This document shows positions 60,825 to 64,000 of a stretch of DNA of 64,000 bases, piece by piece. Location of the stretch: contig CBDIHH010000006.1 in NCBI GenBank assembly GCA_965279095.1, forward strand, positions 1 to 64,000, read 5' to 3'. Each line of letters starts with the position of its first letter. The first letter of the stretch is position 1. The DNA is from CBDIHH01 sp965279095 (GTDB taxonomy: Bacteria; Pseudomonadota; Alphaproteobacteria; Caulobacterales; Caulobacteraceae). The notes beneath the pieces were generated by a model. That model ran no database searches, was not told the DNA's origin, and saw only the letters and a list, made by a program, of their open reading frames with translations. The position numbers and the translations under genes are program-made.

Positions 60825-61120
60825 GTCTTCAGTTCCCGAAGTCGTGGAAGGGGTTTTGGCGATTGGAATGCGGATGACGTCTGTGCAGGCGCTGCATGGT
60901 CAAATGCCGTTGCAATAGCCGTTAAGATCAACAGTCCGCAGGCGCGAGGTGACATCGTGAAAGGCGTCGGCCCCCCAGGCCTCGCCCGTCATAACCCCGG
61001 AACTGTCCAGTCAAAACTCGCAAATTTGTAAGAATCCGGACAAGGCGGCGCCACCCGATCTGTCCACTATGACCTGGCAGACGTTGATCTGTTGTCCCCT
61101 CTACCGAGCCAGGAAATTCC

Positions 61121-61351
61121 ATGAAAACCATCGCCCTGACCATTCTCGCCCTTGGCGCCCTCGCCGCCGCTCCGGCCATGGCCGCGGCCCCCGCCGCCGC
61201 GCCGGCCGCGAAGTCCGAGGCCATGGCCGCCAAGACTCCGGCGCCGGCCAAGCACAAGGCGGCGGTCAAGCATCACCGCGTCGCCTCCACCAAGACCACC
61301 ACGACCACCACCACCACCAAGTCGGCCACGCCGGCCAAGTCCGCCGGCTAG
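61121..61351 (+). CDS. small exported basic Ala/Lys/Thr-rich protein
   Basis: 76 residues with a clear signal peptide (KTIALTILALGALAAAPAMA) and a mature part rich in Ala, Lys, His and Thr, including a run of eight Thr. The composition recalls the acid-shock protein Asr, but no specific motif proves this. A strong hairpin follows the stop. The 296-base gap on its 5' side holds no other recognisable gene. Confidence 0.65.
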   Translation: MKTIALTILALGALAAAPAMAAAPAAAPAAKSEAMAAKTPAPAKHKAAVKHHRVASTKTTTTTTTTKSATPAKSAG

Positions 61352-61364
61352 GGCGCACGGAGGA

Positions 61365-61397
61365 GACCGCGGGCGGTTCGTCGCCCCGCCCGCGGTC
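61365..61397 (+). terminator. strong hairpin after the small exported protein gene
   Basis: Perfect 12-base arms GACCGCGGGCGG and CCGCCCGCGGTC with a 9-base loop, starting 14 bases after the stop codon. No T run follows, so it may be a terminator without the usual tail or an mRNA-stabilising hairpin. Confidence 0.55.
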
Positions 61398-61488
61398 TTC
61401 GACACCCTCGGCAGCCGCGCTGACCGCAGGATGAGCAAGGGCGCTGCCGGCCTGAGGGGCCGCCCCGGCTTGCGCTAGGCTGGCGCGG

Positions 61489-63072
61489 ATGAAGAAGTAT
61501 TTCGCAGCCATCGCCGGCGGACAGATCCACTATCGGCGCGTGGGCCAGGGCCCCGCCGTCCTGCTGCTGCCGCCCCTGCCGCGCACCGCCCAGGCCCAGG
61601 GCGCCCTGATCTCGCGGCTGGCGGCCCATTTCACCGTCATCGCCGTCGACCCGCCGGGCTACGGCCTGTCCGACCCCCTGCCGCAGGACGACAGGGGCCT
61701 GGCCCCGTTCATCGAACCGCTCGAGCAGCTGCTCGACGCCTTCGGCCTGCCCAGGGTGGCGGTGGTGGGAGAGGGGGCCGGGGCGCAGCTGGCGCTGGCC
61801 TTCGCCGCGGCGCGGCCGGGACGGGCAGGCGTGTGCGTGATCAGCGCCCCCGAGCCCGCGGGCGACGCGGCGGACCTGGACGCCCGCTTCCCCGACGTCG
61901 CGCCGCGGCGGGACGGCGGACACCTGCTGACCCTCTGGGACATGGTCGATTCCGCCTATCTGTTCGCCCCCTGGAACGCGGTGTCGGCCCGCCAGCGGCT
62001 GGCGCGCGACATGCCGCCGCCGCAGGCGCTGCACGTCGACTTCCTCGACTTTCTGCGCGCGGGCGCCGCCTACGCCCGCATCCCTCGCGCCGCCGCCGAG
62101 GCGACGATTCCCGACCCCCTGCCGTCTCATGTGTACCGGATCGAGGGCGCGGGCCAGGTGAGGGACGAGGCCATCGCCGCCTGCCTGCTGCGCGAATGGG
62201 CGCCGCGCGGCCCGGCGCCGACCCGGGTCCCCGAGGCCGTCGACGCCGGCGCGCCGCGCCTGCAGAAGCAGTATGTGGACCTGGAGCACGGCCAGGTGTT
62301 CGCGCGGGTGTGCTGGGCCGGGGCGGGGCGGTCGATCCTGGGGCTGCACGATCCCGCCGGGGCGTCGCGGCGGCTGGAGGCCTTCGTCGCGCCCTATGTC
62401 GGCGACCGGCCGGTGATCGTGCCCGACCTGCCGGGGAGCGGCGAGTCCGACCCATTCGCGGCGGCCGACGGGGTGACCGTCGAGGGCTATGCCGCCGTGG
62501 TCGAGGCGATGCTCGCGCAGCTGGGGATCGCCGAGGTCGACGTCATCGGCCGTTATTCGGGCGGGCAGATCGGCATGGCGCTGAGCCTGCGCCGGCCTGG
62601 CCTCGTGCGGCGGCTCATCCAGGCCGGGGTGATGATCTTCGACGACGCGGACCGCGAGGAGCACCTCGCCCACTACACCCCCTCGATCGGCGCCCGCTGG
62701 GACGGATCGCATCTGGTCACGGCCTGGCGCGCCTTCGGCCGGCAGACCCTGTTCTGGCCCTGGTACAACGCCACGGCGCAAGGCGTGGTCTGGCGGGATA
62801 GCGAGGCCAGCGGGGCGGGGCTGCACCGGCGGCTGGAGGATGTGTTCAAGGTCGGCGACGGCTACCAGCGGGCCTATGCCGCCAGCTTCCGCTACCCCAC
62901 GGCGGAGCGGCTGAACCAGCTGGCCATCCCCTGCCTGATCACCGACATGCCCGCCACCGGCTCCTACGCCCGGGTGGCGCAGCTGAAGGCCGCGGCGCCG
63001 GCCTGCCAGGCGGCGGACCTGCCGGAGGATCCGGCGGCGTGGCGGGGGCTGTTCGACGCCTTCCTCGCCTAG
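61489..63072 (+). CDS. tandem alpha/beta-hydrolase-fold protein without nucleophile serines
   Basis: 527 residues made of two similar halves of about 260. Each has the strand-oxyanion region (AVLLLPPLPRTAQAQGALIS; RSILGLHDPAGASRRLEAFV), VDPPGYGLSDPL or PDLPGSGESDPF, and a cap (LFAPWNAVSARQRL; LFWPWYNATAQGV). At the nucleophile elbow the halves read GEGAG (residues 94-98) and GRYSG (354-358), with Gly96 and Tyr356 where Ser should be. Late catalytic His residues are not evident. Hence it is probably a non-catalytic or altered protein; function unknown. Confidence 0.82.
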   Translation: MKKYFAAIAGGQIHYRRVGQGPAVLLLPPLPRTAQAQGALISRLAAHFTVIAVDPPGYGLSDPLPQDDRGLAPFIEPLEQLLDAFGLPRVAVVGEGAGAQLALAFAAARPGRAGVCVISAPEPAGDAADLDARFPDVAPRRDGGHLLTLWDMVDSAYLFAPWNAVSARQRLARDMPPPQALHVDFLDFLRAGAAYARIPRAAAEATIPDPLPSHVYRIEGAGQVRDEAIAACLLREWAPRGPAPTRVPEAVDAGAPRLQKQYVDLEHGQVFARVCWAGAGRSILGLHDPAGASRRLEAFVAPYVGDRPVIVPDLPGSGESDPFAAADGVTVEGYAAVVEAMLAQLGIAEVDVIGRYSGGQIGMALSLRRPGLVRRLIQAGVMIFDDADREEHLAHYTPSIGARWDGSHLVTAWRAFGRQTLFWPWYNATAQGVVWRDSEASGAGLHRRLEDVFKVGDGYQRAYAASFRYPTAERLNQLAIPCLITDMPATGSYARVAQLKAAAPACQAADLPEDPAAWRGLFDAFLA

Positions 63073-63182
63073 GCCCTGGTCTGGCCTGAACCTTGGGGCG
63101 GGCGGCGCCAGGAAATAACAAACTGTCGATGGTCTTGCTGTAGAGGCTGGAGCCCAGGCCGCCGCCGTCAGGAGACCCGCGC

Positions 63183-64000
63183 GTGATCAAGATCGATTTC
63201 CTGGCCCCCGAACTGGGCGACCCCGCCGTGCGCCGCCACGCCGACATGTTCGAGGCCGGGGGCGCCACCGTGCGGCTGATCGGCTTTGTCCGCGACCGCA
63301 CCGGCATGCCCAAGGGGTCGTTCGAGACCACGGTGCTGGGCAAGACCGAGAACGGACGGTTCATCCGCCGCACCCTGACGGTGCTGGGCGCCCTGCTGGC
63401 CTGGCCCGGGCGGGTGCTGTCGCGGCCGCCGCCGGACCTGGTGGTGGCGCGCAATCTGGAGATGCTGCTGCTGGCGGTGGTCCACCGGCTGCGGGGGCGC
63501 CGCAGCCCGATCATCGTCTATGAATGCCTCGACGTTCACCGGCTGATGCTGGGCGACGGGGCGGTCTCCTCGGCGCTGCGGTGGCTGGAGCGCGTTCTGC
63601 TGGCCCTGTCGAACGGGGTGATCGTCAGCTGGCCCGCGGCGGAGACGGAATATCTGCGCAAGCGCCAGGGCTATGAGGGACCGGTGATCATCCTGGAGAA
63701 CTGGGTGTTCGACCCCACCTACACCCGGGCCCGCGCCGACGCCGCGCGCACCCCGACCACCGGCCGTCCCTGGCGGATCGGCTGGTCCGGCATCCTGCGC
63801 TGCCGCAAGAGCCTGGCCTATCTGGAGCGGGTGGCCGAGGCCCTGGGGGCCGGGGTTGAGATTCGCCTGCGCGGCCTGCCGGCCAAGGACCAGCTGCCCG
63901 ATTTCGACGCGGTCCTCGCCCGCACCCCGAACCTGCTCTACCTGGGCCCCTACGCCTATCCCCAGGACCTGCCGGAGATCTTCGGCGGCGTCGACTTCGT
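63183..64000 (+). CDS. glycosyltransferase, GT4-like, 3' end beyond the window
   Basis: A GTG start at 63183 with GGAG 10 bases upstream; the frame is open to 64000 (272 codons seen). The N domain starts KIDFLAPELGDPAVRRHADM, then PDLVVARNLEMLLLAVVHRL and IIVYECLDVHRLMLGDGAVS, and the linker reaches RPWRIGWSGILRCRKSLAYL, the start of the nucleotide-sugar-binding domain. This is the layout of Caulobacterales envelope or holdfast glycosyltransferases, but the polysaccharide cannot be named. Confidence 0.8.
   Translation, partial: MIKIDFLAPELGDPAVRRHADMFEAGGATVRLIGFVRDRTGMPKGSFETTVLGKTENGRFIRRTLTVLGALLAWPGRVLSRPPPDLVVARNLEMLLLAVVHRLRGRRSPIIVYECLDVHRLMLGDGAVSSALRWLERVLLALSNGVIVSWPAAETEYLRKRQGYEGPVIILENWVFDPTYTRARADAARTPTTGRPWRIGWSGILRCRKSLAYLERVAEALGAGVEIRLRGLPAKDQLPDFDAVLARTPNLLYLGPYAYPQDLPEIFGGVDF

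Noticed and set aside
1..64000. tRNA, rRNA or known riboswitch genes
   Set aside because: No cloverleaf, rRNA core or riboswitch motif could be recognised by eye; a covariance-model scan would be decisive.

Overview
The window is very GC-rich DNA from an alphaproteobacterium, most likely the order Caulobacterales (Caulobacter/Phenylobacterium-like). This is judged from gene content and order: a lipid A assembly block in the order pmbA, cysQ, DUF4170, ABC exporter, DUF374 acyltransferase, waaA, lpxK; xseA divergent from purD; a DUF2093 protein next to an M23 protein; a UbiA/UbiD pair; and a 3' glycosyltransferase. The assignment is an inference without database support. Coding is dense, with many 1-4 base overlaps between neighbours, and the gaps are full of short palindromic repeats.

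Layout. 1-9.5 kb: a methyltransferase, SCP2 protein and hydrolase operon; hisN; an XRE regulator divergent from an LpxL/HtrB acyltransferase; a CheY-like regulator; an M23 protein with DUF2093; xseA; a small membrane protein; and purD. 9.6-17.1 kb: a carboxylesterase, a DUF1993 protein, a soluble hybrid histidine kinase overlapping its response regulator, and a second, membrane-bound hybrid kinase. 17.1-25.4 kb: a repeat-rich accessory stretch of small genes, each followed by a copy of an intergenic repeat. It holds PaiB, RpiB-like, GNAT and DksA/TraR-type zinc-finger proteins, several lipoproteins or hypotheticals, and an intact IS1182-type element. Two near-identical 160-base direct repeats lie at 17.8 and 25.2 kb.

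25.4-33.4 kb: the lipid A / Kdo operon on the minus strand, interrupted by one plus-strand tyrosine phosphatase. 33.4-37.1 kb: small membrane, hypothetical and HTH genes around a five-copy 148-base tandem array. 37.5-40.7 kb: one large gene of much lower GC encoding an N-terminal module, a STAND/AAA-type NTPase and a C-terminal phosphoribosyltransferase-like domain. It stands alone between repeat blocks and is the best candidate here for an undescribed defence system. 40.9-42.3 kb: a tandemly duplicated 650-base composite of palindromic repeats.

42.3-50.7 kb: a hydrolase, an atypical SDR, ubiD-family decarboxylase, aldo/keto reductase, a frameshifted epimerase-like gene, a YkgJ-type cysteine-cluster protein, a methyltransferase, a DUF3298-like lipoprotein and ubiA. 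50.7-53.2 kb: repeats, a low-GC lipoprotein and an mqsR-mqsA toxin-antitoxin pair with a perfect palindromic operator candidate. 53.2-64 kb: a GMC oxidoreductase divergent from an amidohydrolase, a 3-hydroxyisobutyrate-dehydrogenase-type enzyme, an OmpR/EnvZ-type two-component pair, a VirJ-like hydrolase, small Ala-rich exported proteins, a tandem alpha/beta-hydrolase-fold protein lacking both nucleophiles, and the start of a glycosyltransferase that runs off the end.

At least six families of palindromic intergenic repeats recur. One of them, about 160 bases long and present six times, keeps its hairpin although the arm sequence differs between copies.
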